The notes under the pieces: generated by a model | What the model was told of the DNA's origin: nothing | The model's input: only the letters and a program-made list of their open reading frames with translations | Database searches by the model: none | Part shown: positions 7,378 to 16,554 of the stretch, piece by piece | Position numbering within the stretch: the stretch's first letter is position 1 | How the letters are laid out: the number at the start of each line of letters is the position of its first letter | Source of the DNA: Gammaproteobacteria bacterium | GTDB taxonomy: Bacteria; Pseudomonadota; Gammaproteobacteria; Thiohalomonadales; Thiohalomonadaceae | DNA length: 64,000 bases | Reading direction: 5' to 3' | NCBI GenBank assembly: GCA_023228645.1 | Contig: JALOAT010000014.1 | Location: 1 to 64,000, forward strand | Made by a program: the position numbers and the translations under genes

Positions 7378-9309
7378 ATGACTTCGCCCACCCACACCCT
7401 CGAACTGCTCGCCCCGGCGAAGACCGCCGAGATCGGCCGCGAGGCCATCCTGCACGGGGCCGATGCGGTATACATCGGCGGCCCGCTGTTCGGTGCACGG
7501 GCCAACGCCGGCAATTCGGTGAGCGACATCGCGGCGCTCGCCGAATTCGCCCACCGCTACCATGCCCAGGTGTTCGCCACCCTGAACACCATCCTCCACG
7601 ACGATGAACTGGAGCCGGCCCGTGCGCTGGTGTGGCAGCTGTACGATGCGGGCGTCGATGCGCTCATCGTGCAGGACATGGGCCTGCTGGAGCTGGATCT
7701 GCCGCCCATGGCGTTGCACGCCAGCACCCAGGCGGACATCCGCACCCCGGAAAAGGCGCGCTTTCTCAGCGACGTGGGGTTCTCGCAACTGGTGCTCGCC
7801 CGCGAACTGTCACTGGCGGAGATCCGAGCCGTGCACGCCGCCACCGATGCCACCCTCGAATATTTCATCCACGGCGCCATCTGTGTGGCCTTCTCGGGGC
7901 AGTGCTACATCAGTCACGCGCAGACCGGGCGCAGCGCCAACCGCGGCGACTGCTCGCAGGCGTGCCGCTTGCCGTACACCCTGACCGATCAACAGGGCAG
8001 GGTGGTGGCCTTTGAAAAACACCTGCTGTCCATGAAGGACAACAACCAGAGCGCCAACCTGCGTGCGCTGGTGGACGCCGGCATCCGCTCGTTCAAGATC
8101 GAAGGGCGCTACAAGGAGGCGCCCTACGTGAAGAACATCACCGCCCATTACCGGCAGCTGCTCGATACCCTCCTCGAGGAGCGCACTGACCTGGCGCGCG
8201 CTTCCAGCGGCCGCAGCACCTTCACCTTCACGCCGGACCCGGACAAGACCTTCCATCGCGGCGCCACCGATTATTTCGTCAACGGGCGCAGCACCGACAT
8301 CGGCTCGTTCGATGCACCTACCTTCCGTGGTGTGCCCATCGGCACCGTTAGCCGGGTAGGCGATGTTTGGTTCGAGATGGAAGCGGGCCAGGCGCTGCAC
8401 AACGGCGACGGGCTCAGCTACATGCGCAAGCGCGAGGTGCTCGGCATGCGTGCCGATCGCGTGGAGCAAAGGGGCGCGGTATGGCGCGTATACCCGAATG
8501 AAAAACTCAGCGCCATGCCGGGGATGAAGCCGGGCACCGAGATGTTCCGCAACCGCGACCAGGCCTGGGAACAGGCGCTGCTGAAGAAATCCGCCGAGCG
8601 CCGCATCGACGTGACGTTAAGCCTGGAGGAAATGGCCGGTGGTCTGCGCCTGGCCATCACCGATGAAGATGGCTGCAGCGCCACGGTCGAGACACAGGTG
8701 GCCGTCGAGCCGGCGCAACAGCCGGAACGCGCGGCGACGGCACTGCGTGAGAATCTGGGAAAACTGGGCAACACGCTGTTCTCAGCCCGTGATATCCAGC
8801 TGCAGCTCGCGCCCGTGCCCTTCGTGCCGGCTTCGCTGGTGAACACGCTGCGGCGCGAGGCGGTGGCCAGGCTCGAACAGACGCGTCTTACCGCATGGCG
8901 CCGCCCGTCCCGCAAGGCGCCGGCACAACCGCCGGCCGAGTATCCGGACAGTTCACTCAGCTACCTGGCCAACGTGTATAACCACAAGGCACGAGTCTTC
9001 TACGAACGGCATGGCGTGCGTGCGATCGATGCGGCCTACGAGGCCCATCAAGAGGCCGGTGAGGTGTCGCTGATGATCACCAAGCACTGCCTGCGCTATT
9101 CATTCAGCCTGTGCCCGAAGCAGGCCAAGGGCGTGCAGGGTGTGCAGGGCCAGGTCCGTGCCGAACCCATGACCTTGGTGAACGGCAATGAAAAGCTCAC
9201 CCTGACCTTCGATTGCCGCGCCTGTGAAATGCACGTGATGGGCCGCATCCGCAAGAACGTGCTGCACTCACCGCCGCCCTCCACGGTGGCGGTTCCGCCT
9301 CCCGAGTAG
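7378..9309 (+). CDS. rlhA: Peptidase U32-family 23S rRNA hydroxylation protein RlhA
   Basis: A 643-residue protein that I recognise as the RlhA/YdcP family, required for hydroxylation of C2501 of 23S rRNA in E. coli (653 residues there). It is conserved along its full length: start LELLAPAKTAEIGREAILHG, HASTQADIRT, and the cysteine cluster GQCYISHAQTGRSANRGDCSQACR around residues 180-200 expected to bind an Fe-S cluster or prephenate-derived cofactor. KHCLRYSFSLCPKQAKG and FDCRACEMHV are C-terminal. The ATG at 7378 begins the conserved region; an upstream extension has no similarity. The stop codon TAG is formed within a REP-like repeat. Confidence 0.93.
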   Translation: MTSPTHTLELLAPAKTAEIGREAILHGADAVYIGGPLFGARANAGNSVSDIAALAEFAHRYHAQVFATLNTILHDDELEPARALVWQLYDAGVDALIVQDMGLLELDLPPMALHASTQADIRTPEKARFLSDVGFSQLVLARELSLAEIRAVHAATDATLEYFIHGAICVAFSGQCYISHAQTGRSANRGDCSQACRLPYTLTDQQGRVVAFEKHLLSMKDNNQSANLRALVDAGIRSFKIEGRYKEAPYVKNITAHYRQLLDTLLEERTDLARASSGRSTFTFTPDPDKTFHRGATDYFVNGRSTDIGSFDAPTFRGVPIGTVSRVGDVWFEMEAGQALHNGDGLSYMRKREVLGMRADRVEQRGAVWRVYPNEKLSAMPGMKPGTEMFRNRDQAWEQALLKKSAERRIDVTLSLEEMAGGLRLAITDEDGCSATVETQVAVEPAQQPERAATALRENLGKLGNTLFSARDIQLQLAPVPFVPASLVNTLRREAVARLEQTRLTAWRRPSRKAPAQPPAEYPDSSLSYLANVYNHKARVFYERHGVRAIDAAYEAHQEAGEVSLMITKHCLRYSFSLCPKQAKGVQGVQGQVRAEPMTLVNGNEKLTLTFDCRACEMHVMGRIRKNVLHSPPPSTVAVPPPE

Positions 9310-9329
9310 GAGCGGCCCCAAGCCGCGAG
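9306..9329. repeat. REP-like element overlapping the rlhA stop
   Basis: gtaggagcggccccaagccgcgag matches the 7217 unit (gtaggagcgg...ccgcga). The rlhA stop codon TAG (9307-9309) is part of the element. Confidence 0.5.
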
Positions 9330-9345
9330 GCTTGTGCTACGCGGC

Positions 9346-9404
9346 GAAAATGGCGGCACATTCGTGTGCCGCGGGAAACGCTGATTAAATCAGCATTTCC
9401 TTAG
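9346..9404 (+). repeat. Dispersed double-hairpin repeat, copy A
   Basis: This segment holds two palindromes: an 8-bp stem gcggcaca/tgtgccgc with a TTCG tetraloop (9353-9372), and gctgat-taa-atcagc (9380-9394). A diverged second copy lies in reverse orientation at 21511-21570, sharing the gaaaatgg...ggcac...tgtgccgcgg...aaa...ttaaat...tttcc layout. It may also terminate rlhA transcription. Confidence 0.5.
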
Positions 9405-9490
9405 GTACACGCACCGACAAAATCTCATCGTGCGGCATCCGTTGCAGAACGATTGGTATTCACAAGCTGTTCTGACAAAATGCCGCGCCT

Positions 9491-10936
9491 ATGCGCAACC
9501 TGCCCAGCAACCTCGGCGTGGCTGCGGGCTATTTCCTGCTCGCCTATGCCACCTTCAATTTCCTCGCTGCCTACGGCGTTTTTCCTGCACCGCTGTGGCC
9601 CTCGGCGAGCATCGCGCTGGCGGCCGCCCTGATGGCCGGTCGTCGCTTATGGCCCGGTATCTATCTGGGTTCCTTTGCGGCCAACTGGCTGCTGTTCGGG
9701 GCCAGCCCCGCGGTTGCCGCACTGATCGCTGTGTCGAACGTGGTCGGTCCCGCACTCGGTGCGGCGCTCATCCGCCGCACGGCAAAAACGACCGTGCCGT
9801 TTTTCGAATTGCGCCACGTGCTCTGGTTCGTATTGTTCGGTGCGCTGCTGCACGGGCTGATTGCGGCGAGCGGCGGGGTGGCGCTCGCGGTGATGAGCAA
9901 CACCGTGGCCGCAAGCGAGGCCGTTACCCACTGGTTTCTCTGGACACTGTCCGACGCGGGCGGCACCTTCCTGTTCGCCCCGGCGCTGCTCCTTTGGTGG
10001 CAGGACCGCAAGGTTTCGCTGACCCTTGCTCAGTGGCTCGAAAACGGCGCGGTGGTCTTGGCCGCCCTGCTGCTTGCGGCCGTCATGTTCTTCGGCATCC
10101 GCGGCTACTTCCATCCCTTTTCGGGGCTGCCGTACCTGCTGTTGGTGCCGCTCATGTGGCTGACGGTGCGCTGCTCGGTACGCGCAGGGACCGGTCTGCT
10201 TTCCCTGCTGGCCCTGATTGCCATCACCGGCACCATTGCCGACGCCGGCCCGTTTCATCTGCTCGGTGCCGAACGGCCGCTGCTCGGAGTGGGGCTGATG
10301 GTGGTTGCCATGGGCGTGTCGACCCTGGTCGTGGGTGCCCTGGTGAGTGAACGGCGTGCCGCAGAGCAGCGCCTGCGCGAGCTGAACGAGAGTCTGGAAC
10401 AGCGCATCGCCGAGCGCACCGCAGAACTGCACCGCCGCGCCACCCAGGACGGACTCACCGGGCTGGCCAACCGCACCCACTTCTTCGAAGTGGGCGAAGC
10501 GGCACTGGCGGCCGCCCGTGCCAGCGGGCAGTCGCTGTCGGTGCTGCTCATCGATATGGATCGCCTGAAGGGGATCAACGACACCTTCGGGCACGGCGTT
10601 GGCGACGACGCCATCGTCACACTGGCGTTCGCCTGCCGCGCCTGCGTGCGCAAGGGGGATGTGTTGGGAAGGCTGGGCGGCGACGAGTTCGCCATCCTGT
10701 TGCCGGCGCAGTCCGCGACCGAGGCCGGGTTCATCGCCGCGCGCATTGAGGCACACCTGGCGCAGCCCTCATCCGGTGGGCTTCACATCACGGCGAGCAT
10801 CGGCAGTGCGGAACTTCGCCCCCAGGACGGATCGCTCGATGACGTGCTGGCGCGCGCCGATGCGGCCATGTACGAAAGAAAGCGCCAGCGGTTCGGCGAT
10901 CATCACGCGCGGGTTGTGCGCTTCCGCACGTGCTGA
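9491..10936 (+). CDS. MASE1-like membrane diguanylate cyclase
   Basis: A 481-residue inner-membrane protein. Roughly residues 1-290 hold about eight hydrophobic segments of the MASE1 type (starting LPSNLGVAAGYFLLAYATFN). A short helical linker (RRAAEQRLRELNESLEQRIA) leads into a GGDEF domain (about 315-470). The GGDEF signature GRLGGDEFAILLP is intact, as is DGLTGLANR, so cyclic di-GMP synthesis is expected. No inhibitory RxxD motif is obvious. It is monocistronic. The signal sensed by MASE1 is unknown. Confidence 0.9.
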   Translation: MRNLPSNLGVAAGYFLLAYATFNFLAAYGVFPAPLWPSASIALAAALMAGRRLWPGIYLGSFAANWLLFGASPAVAALIAVSNVVGPALGAALIRRTAKTTVPFFELRHVLWFVLFGALLHGLIAASGGVALAVMSNTVAASEAVTHWFLWTLSDAGGTFLFAPALLLWWQDRKVSLTLAQWLENGAVVLAALLLAAVMFFGIRGYFHPFSGLPYLLLVPLMWLTVRCSVRAGTGLLSLLALIAITGTIADAGPFHLLGAERPLLGVGLMVVAMGVSTLVVGALVSERRAAEQRLRELNESLEQRIAERTAELHRRATQDGLTGLANRTHFFEVGEAALAAARASGQSLSVLLIDMDRLKGINDTFGHGVGDDAIVTLAFACRACVRKGDVLGRLGGDEFAILLPAQSATEAGFIAARIEAHLAQPSSGGLHITASIGSAELRPQDGSLDDVLARADAAMYERKRQRFGDHHARVVRFRTC

Positions 10937-10998
10937 ATCGGGCCTGATGGGTACGTAGCGGGGTTGCTGTCACATGGCCTTGGCGGGCCATCAGGCGG

Positions 10999-11451
10999 TC
11001 ACGCCTGTGGCGGTCTGCTCCTTTGCGAGGCGTGCCGCCTTGCCAGGGCATAGCCCGCCGCCAGCGCGGCGGCAGCACTGGTGGCGCCGCGCCAGCGGCT
11101 GAGCCAGGCCTGTGTGCTGTGCGGTTTCGCAATTTCATCGAAGCGGCCGTGGGCACCCATGTCCTGCTCCCAGGGCTCATAGAGATTGCCGGGGCCGGGC
11201 GGCTGTTCCGTGGGCAGGAGCTGGCCGCGATAGCCGCGAGTGGCGAGATAGCGGTCGATCCAGCGCGCCGGCAGCCAGCGGGTGCCCAGGATCGCCTGGG
11301 CGGCCGGGAGGCCGATCCAGGTCTCGCGGCGCGGGTGGAACGCCGCGTGCACGATGGCGCGCGCGGCCACTTCGGGCTGAAATACCGGCGGTACGGGCAT
11401 GGCCGCATGGCCGGTGCAATGGCGCGCCCAGTCGAACTGTGGCGTAGACAG
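10999..11451 (-). pseudogene. C-terminal remnant of a short-chain dehydrogenase
   Basis: The frame reads STPQFDWARHCTG, then PVPPVFQPEVAARAIVHAA and on to GAHGRFDEIAKPHSTQAWLS. This is the tail of a well-known SDR-family oxidoreductase group, ending in a membrane-like helix. The Rossmann NAD(P) motif and the YxxxK catalytic core (about 190 residues) are missing. Upstream of about 11451 the frame runs into repeat DNA. An ATG at 11400 could still start a 133-residue product, but it would have no catalytic site. Confidence 0.8.
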
Positions 11452-11876
11452 AAGCTTGCGTCCCTTCTCCCGGAGGGAGAGGGGGTAAGAAGGGCTGGCT
11501 ACAACGGCGAAATGTGACTAAGAGACAGCCCGGAGGGAAAGGAGCGCTCTGTGAGGGGGCATGTGGAAAAGTGACCCGTTTCTCCCGGAAGGAACGGGGC
11601 GCTCAGGGCCACCCACAAATTCTGCGGAGGAGCCGAAAGTTCGTCGCCCGGATGAAGCGCAGCGAAATCCGGGGCACCGCCGTTGCCGCGGCGGCAAGAA
11701 AACGGCCCAACGCAGAGGCGCAGAGAGAAATGGCGTAACACACAGAACTCTCGCAAAGGCGCCAAGATCGCCAAGAGAAGGCCAAGAAAAGGACAACTCC
11801 TTCTTTGGGTCTGCTACAAGGCGCTCTCTGCGCCTTGGCGAGAGGGCTGTCTTTCCTGCATGGAAGAGCGAAGAAC
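11452..11876. repeat. Patch of dispersed repeat debris
   Basis: No gene is supported here. Visible pieces are tctccc/gggaga hairpins at 11461-11484 and 11580-11600, and a palindromic element at 11648-11674 (cccggatgaagcg...aaatccggg, common between proteobacterial genes). A run of cgcagaggcgcagag and cgcaaaggcgccaag motifs (11703-11780) relates to 7303-7337. Small open frames across it carry no protein-like signal. This patch abuts the truncated dehydrogenase, so repeat-mediated deletion is plausible. Confidence 0.5.
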
Positions 11877-12527
11877 TCAGGTGTTCTTCGTGCAGAGATT
11901 CTTTTCCACGGCCATGACGGCCGCTTCCACGCGCGAGTGCACGTCGAGCTTGCGCAGCACGGCTTTGACGTGCAGCTTGACCGTGCCGTCGGAGATGCCG
12001 AGGTTGCGCGCGATGACCTTGTTGCTCTGTCCCTCGGCGAGCAGGCAGAGGATTTCCAGCTCGCGCGGCGTGAGGTCGGCGAATGGGTTGGCAGCGGGGC
12101 GATCCTCGCCGCCGTCGCCCTGGATGGCCTTGGCGAGCACGGCGGTGAGTTCCGGCGCCACCACGGTCTTGCCCTCGCTGATCTCGCGCAGGGCGGCGAC
12201 CAGATCGGCGGGCTCCATGTCCTTTAGCAAATAGCCTTGTGCGCCGCTACGCAGGCATTCCACCAGGTCACGCTCCTCGTTGCTGGTGGTGAGCATGACG
12301 ATGGGCATGATGAGCTCGGCCTCGCGCATGAGGCGCAGCACTTCCAGGCCGTTCATCTCCGGCATGCGCATGTCGAGCAGGATGATGTCGGGCTCCAGGC
12401 GCTGGGCCAGGACCTTGCCCTCCAGGCCGTTACCTACGGCGGCCACCACGTCGATGCCGTGGCGTTCGAGCAAGGTTTCCAGGCCGCTGCGGAACAGGGC
12501 GTGATCGTCAATCAGCAAAACACGCAT
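11877..12527 (-). CDS. narL: NarL-type response regulator
   Basis: A 216-residue two-component regulator. The receiver domain (about 1-120) has phospho-acceptor Asp in IILLDMRMPEMNG, the acidic pair in LLIDDHALFR, Thr in VMLTTS and Lys in GYLLKDMEP. A linker leads to a LuxR-type HTH (about 150-210: LTPRELEILCLLAEGQSNKVIA). It starts 2 bp after the sensor kinase stop, so the pair is co-transcribed and coupled. NarL in E. coli controls nitrate and nitrite respiration genes; NnrS nearby fits. The narL assignment rests on overall resemblance and the partner kinase. Confidence 0.85.
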   Translation of the reverse strand: MRVLLIDDHALFRSGLETLLERHGIDVVAAVGNGLEGKVLAQRLEPDIILLDMRMPEMNGLEVLRLMREAELIMPIVMLTTSNEERDLVECLRSGAQGYLLKDMEPADLVAALREISEGKTVVAPELTAVLAKAIQGDGGEDRPAANPFADLTPRELEILCLLAEGQSNKVIARNLGISDGTVKLHVKAVLRKLDVHSRVEAAVMAVEKNLCTKNT

Positions 12528-12529
12528 GG

Positions 12530-14167
12530 TCAGCTCTTGCGTACCAAGGGAATGATTCTTTGCGCTTCCCGGGGCTTGACTTCATTGGGATAGCGGAACG
12601 TCAACAACGTGCAGGTGCCTTCGCCGGCTTCGCTTTCGATGCACAGTTCACCGCCCAGGCGGCGCGCGCGCTCCTGCATGATGGACTGGCCGATGTGTTC
12701 GCCAGGATGACCGGAGAAGGCCGGCTTGCGCAAGCCGACGCCATCATCTTCCACCAGCACGCGATAGCTGCCGTCCTGATCGGATTTGAGCATGACGCGC
12801 ACGGTCTGCGCCTGGCTGTGCTTGCGCACGTTGGCCAGCGCCTCCTGGACGATGCGCAGCACCTGGATCTCCAGATCGACCGGCAGGCGTGCGGAATCCC
12901 ATTCGGTCTGCAGCAGCACGTACATGCCGGTCTGCTTGCGGAAGCTGTTGACCAGGTCTTCCAGGGCCGGCAGCAGGCCGCGGGTGTTGATGGGGGCGCG
13001 GAAATGGGCGAGCAGTTCGCGTAATTCCACGTAGGCATCGTCGAGACCGGATTTGATCTGCTGGATCTCATCATTGAGGGCATCCTTGGTGATGCCGTCG
13101 ATGGTCTCCTGCAGCATGCTCACCTGAAAACGCAGGCTGGCGAGGGTCTGGGCCAGGGAGTCGTGCAGCTCGTTGGCGAGTGCGGTGCGCTCCTGCATGA
13201 TGAACAGGCGCTTGGCTTCGCTGTCGAGGCGCGTCTTCTCGATGGCCATGCCCAGGTGGCGGCCCACCGAGGTGAACAGGGCCTTGAGATCCTCGCGCAG
13301 CTCGAAGCTGGATTTCTCCACGAACAGGTTGTAGACGCCGAGGGTCTCGCCGCGGTATTGCAGTGGGACCGCGATCATCTCCAGGCTGTCCGCGTTGTCG
13401 AGCATGGGCTTGCCGACGAAGTGGCCGCAGTTGCGCAGGTCGTTCTGGAACATCACCTCGCCTTCGGACACGGCGTTGCCGCACAGGCAGCGCTGCACCG
13501 CGACGATGCGTTCCTTCTCGATGACCTCGTCGTCGAGGCCGATGCTTGCCACCAGCTCCATCTGGTTGTGCTCGTTGAGCATGCGCACCGTGCCCGCCTT
13601 GGCGTCCACGATGTCGCGCATGGTGTGCAGGAAGCGCACCAGCAGATCGTTCAGGTCGCGGGAGACGTTGAGGCTCGCGGCCACGTCGTACAGCACCTGC
13701 AGCGAGCGCTTTTTCTGTTCGATGCGCTCGGTCTGCTTGCAGACCGCGGTTTCCATGTCGAGGGAGAGCGCCTGGAGGGCATCGGCCACGCTGTTGATGT
13801 CCTGGGCGAGTTCCTTGAAGGTGCCTTCGGCGGGCTCTTGCAGGCGCACCGCCAGGTTGCCACCACGGATGCGCAGCGCCCAGTCGCGCACCTCGGCCAG
13901 GGGTAGGAACAGCTCGCGCCGGACCGTGCGGACCATGTAGAAGAGGGCGGTGAGCCCGGTGCCGCCGGCCAGGGCCAGGAGCCACGCCAACTGCATGGGA
14001 TGTGCGGGGCCGCGCAGGGCCGCAACGCCGATGATCAGCAGGGCCAGGAGCGAGACAGCGAGCACCGAGGCCCAGGAAATGCACCGGCTCTGCACCTGCG
14101 GACAGGCGCGCCGGAACCAGGGGGTGCTGGGCGCCTTGGTGCTCGTGGCAGCATTGTGAAAGCGCAT
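12530..14167 (-). CDS. NarX-like sensor histidine kinase without periplasmic sensor
   Basis: A 545-residue HisKA_3-type kinase. Two membrane segments (about 30-55 and 60-85) are separated by only a few residues, so the periplasmic nitrate-binding domain of NarX is absent. A HAMP domain (about 85-140), a GAF domain (about 165-320), a dimerisation domain with phospho-His in ALANELHDSLAQTLASL, and an HATPase domain with EALANVRKHSQA and EDDGVGL follow. The GAF region carries cysteines (RCLCGNAVSEG and RNCGHFVGKP) that could bind metal or a redox cofactor. Signal input is therefore likely cytosolic (inference). Confidence 0.85.
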   Translation of the reverse strand: MRFHNAATSTKAPSTPWFRRACPQVQSRCISWASVLAVSLLALLIIGVAALRGPAHPMQLAWLLALAGGTGLTALFYMVRTVRRELFLPLAEVRDWALRIRGGNLAVRLQEPAEGTFKELAQDINSVADALQALSLDMETAVCKQTERIEQKKRSLQVLYDVAASLNVSRDLNDLLVRFLHTMRDIVDAKAGTVRMLNEHNQMELVASIGLDDEVIEKERIVAVQRCLCGNAVSEGEVMFQNDLRNCGHFVGKPMLDNADSLEMIAVPLQYRGETLGVYNLFVEKSSFELREDLKALFTSVGRHLGMAIEKTRLDSEAKRLFIMQERTALANELHDSLAQTLASLRFQVSMLQETIDGITKDALNDEIQQIKSGLDDAYVELRELLAHFRAPINTRGLLPALEDLVNSFRKQTGMYVLLQTEWDSARLPVDLEIQVLRIVQEALANVRKHSQAQTVRVMLKSDQDGSYRVLVEDDGVGLRKPAFSGHPGEHIGQSIMQERARRLGGELCIESEAGEGTCTLLTFRYPNEVKPREAQRIIPLVRKS

Positions 14168-14273
14168 CGGTTAGCGGCAAGTCCTTGGCAGAACAGGTGA
14201 TCCCGCCTTATCAATCGGGCGGGGTCTCGTAGTCTACCATAGCCTTTCACCTGCCCGCAGAACGCTTGGGGGC

Positions 14274-15086
14274 TTACCTGCGTAGGCCGTCGCCTGAGCC
14301 CACAGGCGCCTCGCGCACCAGCCGAAAACCGATGATGTCGTAGCGGACACTGGGCCGGCAGTGCATATGACGCTTGCTGCACCGCGCGAAGTGCGCGTCG
14401 TGGGACCAGGCACCGCCACGCACCAGTCGGCTGGGGCCGCTGTCCGTGAACAGCGGATTCAGGCGGGTGTGTTTCTCGTAGCCATCGGACGCGTAAACGT
14501 CCGCCACCCATTCCCAGACATTGCCGGACATTTCGTGCACGCCCAGGGCATTGGGCGGAAACGTGCCGACCGGCGCGGTTTCCGGCCACGGGTCTCCATC
14601 ATCTCCAAAGTAATTGGCGGTCCCATGGCTCAGTTCGTCGCCGCCGGTCCCGTAGCGGACCGGTTGCCCGCCGTTGCGGCAGACATACTCCCATTCCGCC
14701 TCGCTGGGTAGCCGGAAAAAACCCTTGCCTTGCTGGTTGAGGCGGCGAATAAATTCCTCAATCTCGGAGAGCATGATGCTCTCCACGGGGTAGTCATCGC
14801 CGTGGGCAAAGGCGGAAGGATTGGTATCCATGATCCGGGTCCACTGCCCCTGGGTGACCTCATACTTGCCAATGTAGAAATCGTCTACGCACACCTCATG
14901 TACCGGGCGTTCATTGTGGTCACCATCGCCGAACGTATCACCCATCGGGTAACAGCCGCCGGTGATCGGGACAAACTCCATGCCGGTGGAAGGGTCTTTC
15001 CAGGACGGCGGCACGTCTATGGCATTTGCGGCGGCCACGGGTGCGGCGCAGGCAAAAGCACACATCAGAATTACGATTCTCACCAT
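14274..15086 (-). CDS. SUMF1/FGE-sulfatase-domain exported protein
   Basis: A 270-residue protein with a cleavable signal peptide (MVRIVILMCAFACAAPVAAA) followed by one formylglycine-generating-enzyme-like domain. Family motifs are FVPITGGCYPMGDTFGDGD, VCVDDFYIGKYEVTQGQW, FRLPSEAEWEYVCR, GVHEMSGNVWEWVADVY and LVRGGAWSHD. Bacterial relatives include FGE, EgtB C-domains and many proteins of unknown role. The Cys pair of true FGE cannot be assigned with confidence. It is co-oriented with the NarXL-like genes but separated by about 100 bp. Confidence 0.85.
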   Translation of the reverse strand: MVRIVILMCAFACAAPVAAANAIDVPPSWKDPSTGMEFVPITGGCYPMGDTFGDGDHNERPVHEVCVDDFYIGKYEVTQGQWTRIMDTNPSAFAHGDDYPVESIMLSEIEEFIRRLNQQGKGFFRLPSEAEWEYVCRNGGQPVRYGTGGDELSHGTANYFGDDGDPWPETAPVGTFPPNALGVHEMSGNVWEWVADVYASDGYEKHTRLNPLFTDSGPSRLVRGGAWSHDAHFARCSKRHMHCRPSVRYDIIGFRLVREAPVGSGDGLRR

Positions 15087-15316
15087 GTTGCTGCAACCGT
15101 CATGGGATCCCCTTGTTGTTCCGAATACCGCGGTGATTCAGCCGCGTCCGCGCAAGGCACCCTACCTGAAGCCAGGTGGTGAAGAAAGATGCAAACGGCG
15201 CCGCAGCGGAGGGTGATGCAACGCGGTTGCAGCCGGCGGGACGGCCCACCCATGCGCGTGACACGGGGCCCTGTGGGCGCCGCTTCGCCGTCAAAGCGAG
15301 GCGTGACGCCAGGCCG

Positions 15317-16504
15317 TCAGCCGTAGCGACCGTCGATGCGGGGGAGCACCAGGAAGGGTGCGTACACCACGGTGAACGAGGCGAAGGCCACGACCCACAA
15401 CAGTTGCGCGGCTTCCATCCAGAGCAGGTAAAACTGCGGCGCCAGAAGCGGCGCCGCCACCCGCGTCAGCGCGCCGACAAGCAGAAACAAAAACATAGGG
15501 GCGACCACCGCAGGCGGTTCAAAGACGTTGCGGCCGGTATGGCCCAGGGAGACCCGCGCCATCATGCCGAGCGTCACCATGCCGATGCCCCCGTAGGCGA
15601 AGGCGTGGACGGCGAGCCACGGGTTGAGTGCGCCGAACTTGGCCAGGGCGATGAGGGCAAAGCCGGCAGTGATCCAGCCGTAGCTGAGATAAAGCGCCCA
15701 CAGCAGCGGCTTGCGCCAGATCCCCGGCGTGTGCCAGTCGATCATCCGCAAGCCGTGCAACAGGAACAGCAGTGCTGCGAGCAGCGCCGAGAATTTGGGC
15801 AGGGAAAGGAAGACCTCCACCACCCAGAACGCCAACATCAGCACCAGGCTCGACATATCGACCCAGGTGCGGTTGGTCAAGGTGATTTGACCCTCGACGC
15901 CGCGTTCGATGAAGAAGGGAAGCACCCGCCGCAACATGAGGAGGATCAGGGAAATGATCAGATAAAGGCCGGAGTAGATCCCCCACTGCACCCCGTTCTC
16001 CAGTACGCCGAACAGGCCCAGATAGAACAGTGCGTTGCTCACCAGCAGCAGCGCCAACTTCGACCACACGCCGATCTGCGGCCACTGACGTACTTTCACG
16101 ATGGGATGGAGCACCGCGGCGCTCAGCGCGGTGAGAAACAACAGATCGAGAATGGCCATGGGGGCGAGCGCGGCATCGCCGAAAAACGGCATCAACCGTG
16201 CCGCCAGCCATACCAGCGCGAGGCCAATCAACGGCGCACCGTTCAGGGTTCGCACGCCCGTCCAGTTGGATACGGCGGTCAACAGGAAACCGGCCACCAC
16301 GGCCAAGGCGTAGCCGTAGATCATCTCGTGGGCGTGCCAGGTGATGGGGGGCAACACGCGCATGGGCAGCGCGGCCCCGGAGCGGTAGAGCCAGAACCAA
16401 ACGGCCACCGCCGCCACTGAGAACAAGGCGCCGGCCAGGAAGAACGGGCGAAATCCCAGGTGGTGCAAGGCGAAGCGGTGATTGTGTATTTCTTCTATTT
16501 GCAT
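15317..16504 (-). CDS. nnrS: NnrS family haem-copper membrane protein
   Basis: A 395-residue polytopic inner-membrane protein with about 12 hydrophobic segments, matching the NnrS family. Members bind haem and copper and relieve nitric-oxide or nitrosative stress. It begins MQIEEIHNHRFALHHLGFRP, typical of the family's N-terminus, and contains ITWHAHEMIYGYA and LGHTGR. ATG 16504 has GGAGG upstream; the 35-residue upstream extension is rejected. It supports a past or present nitrogen-oxide metabolism together with the NarXL-like pair and the broken nitric oxide reductase at 19.1 kb. Confidence 0.92.
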   Translation of the reverse strand: MQIEEIHNHRFALHHLGFRPFFLAGALFSVAAVAVWFWLYRSGAALPMRVLPPITWHAHEMIYGYALAVVAGFLLTAVSNWTGVRTLNGAPLIGLALVWLAARLMPFFGDAALAPMAILDLLFLTALSAAVLHPIVKVRQWPQIGVWSKLALLLVSNALFYLGLFGVLENGVQWGIYSGLYLIISLILLMLRRVLPFFIERGVEGQITLTNRTWVDMSSLVLMLAFWVVEVFLSLPKFSALLAALLFLLHGLRMIDWHTPGIWRKPLLWALYLSYGWITAGFALIALAKFGALNPWLAVHAFAYGGIGMVTLGMMARVSLGHTGRNVFEPPAVVAPMFLFLLVGALTRVAAPLLAPQFYLLWMEAAQLLWVVAFASFTVVYAPFLVLPRIDGRYG

Positions 16505-16554
16505 GTGCGAAGCGCCTCCGGTCCTTACGTTCGAATGCGGCGCGTACCGGCGCA

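Noticed and set aside
9647..10756. 369-codon open frame antisense to the MASE1-GGDEF gene
   Set aside because: Composition is a reverse image of the coding strand and no motif is present.
13071..14180. 369-codon minus-strand frame overlapping the NarX-like gene
   Set aside because: An alternate frame of the kinase with Arg/Pro/Gly-rich nonsense composition.
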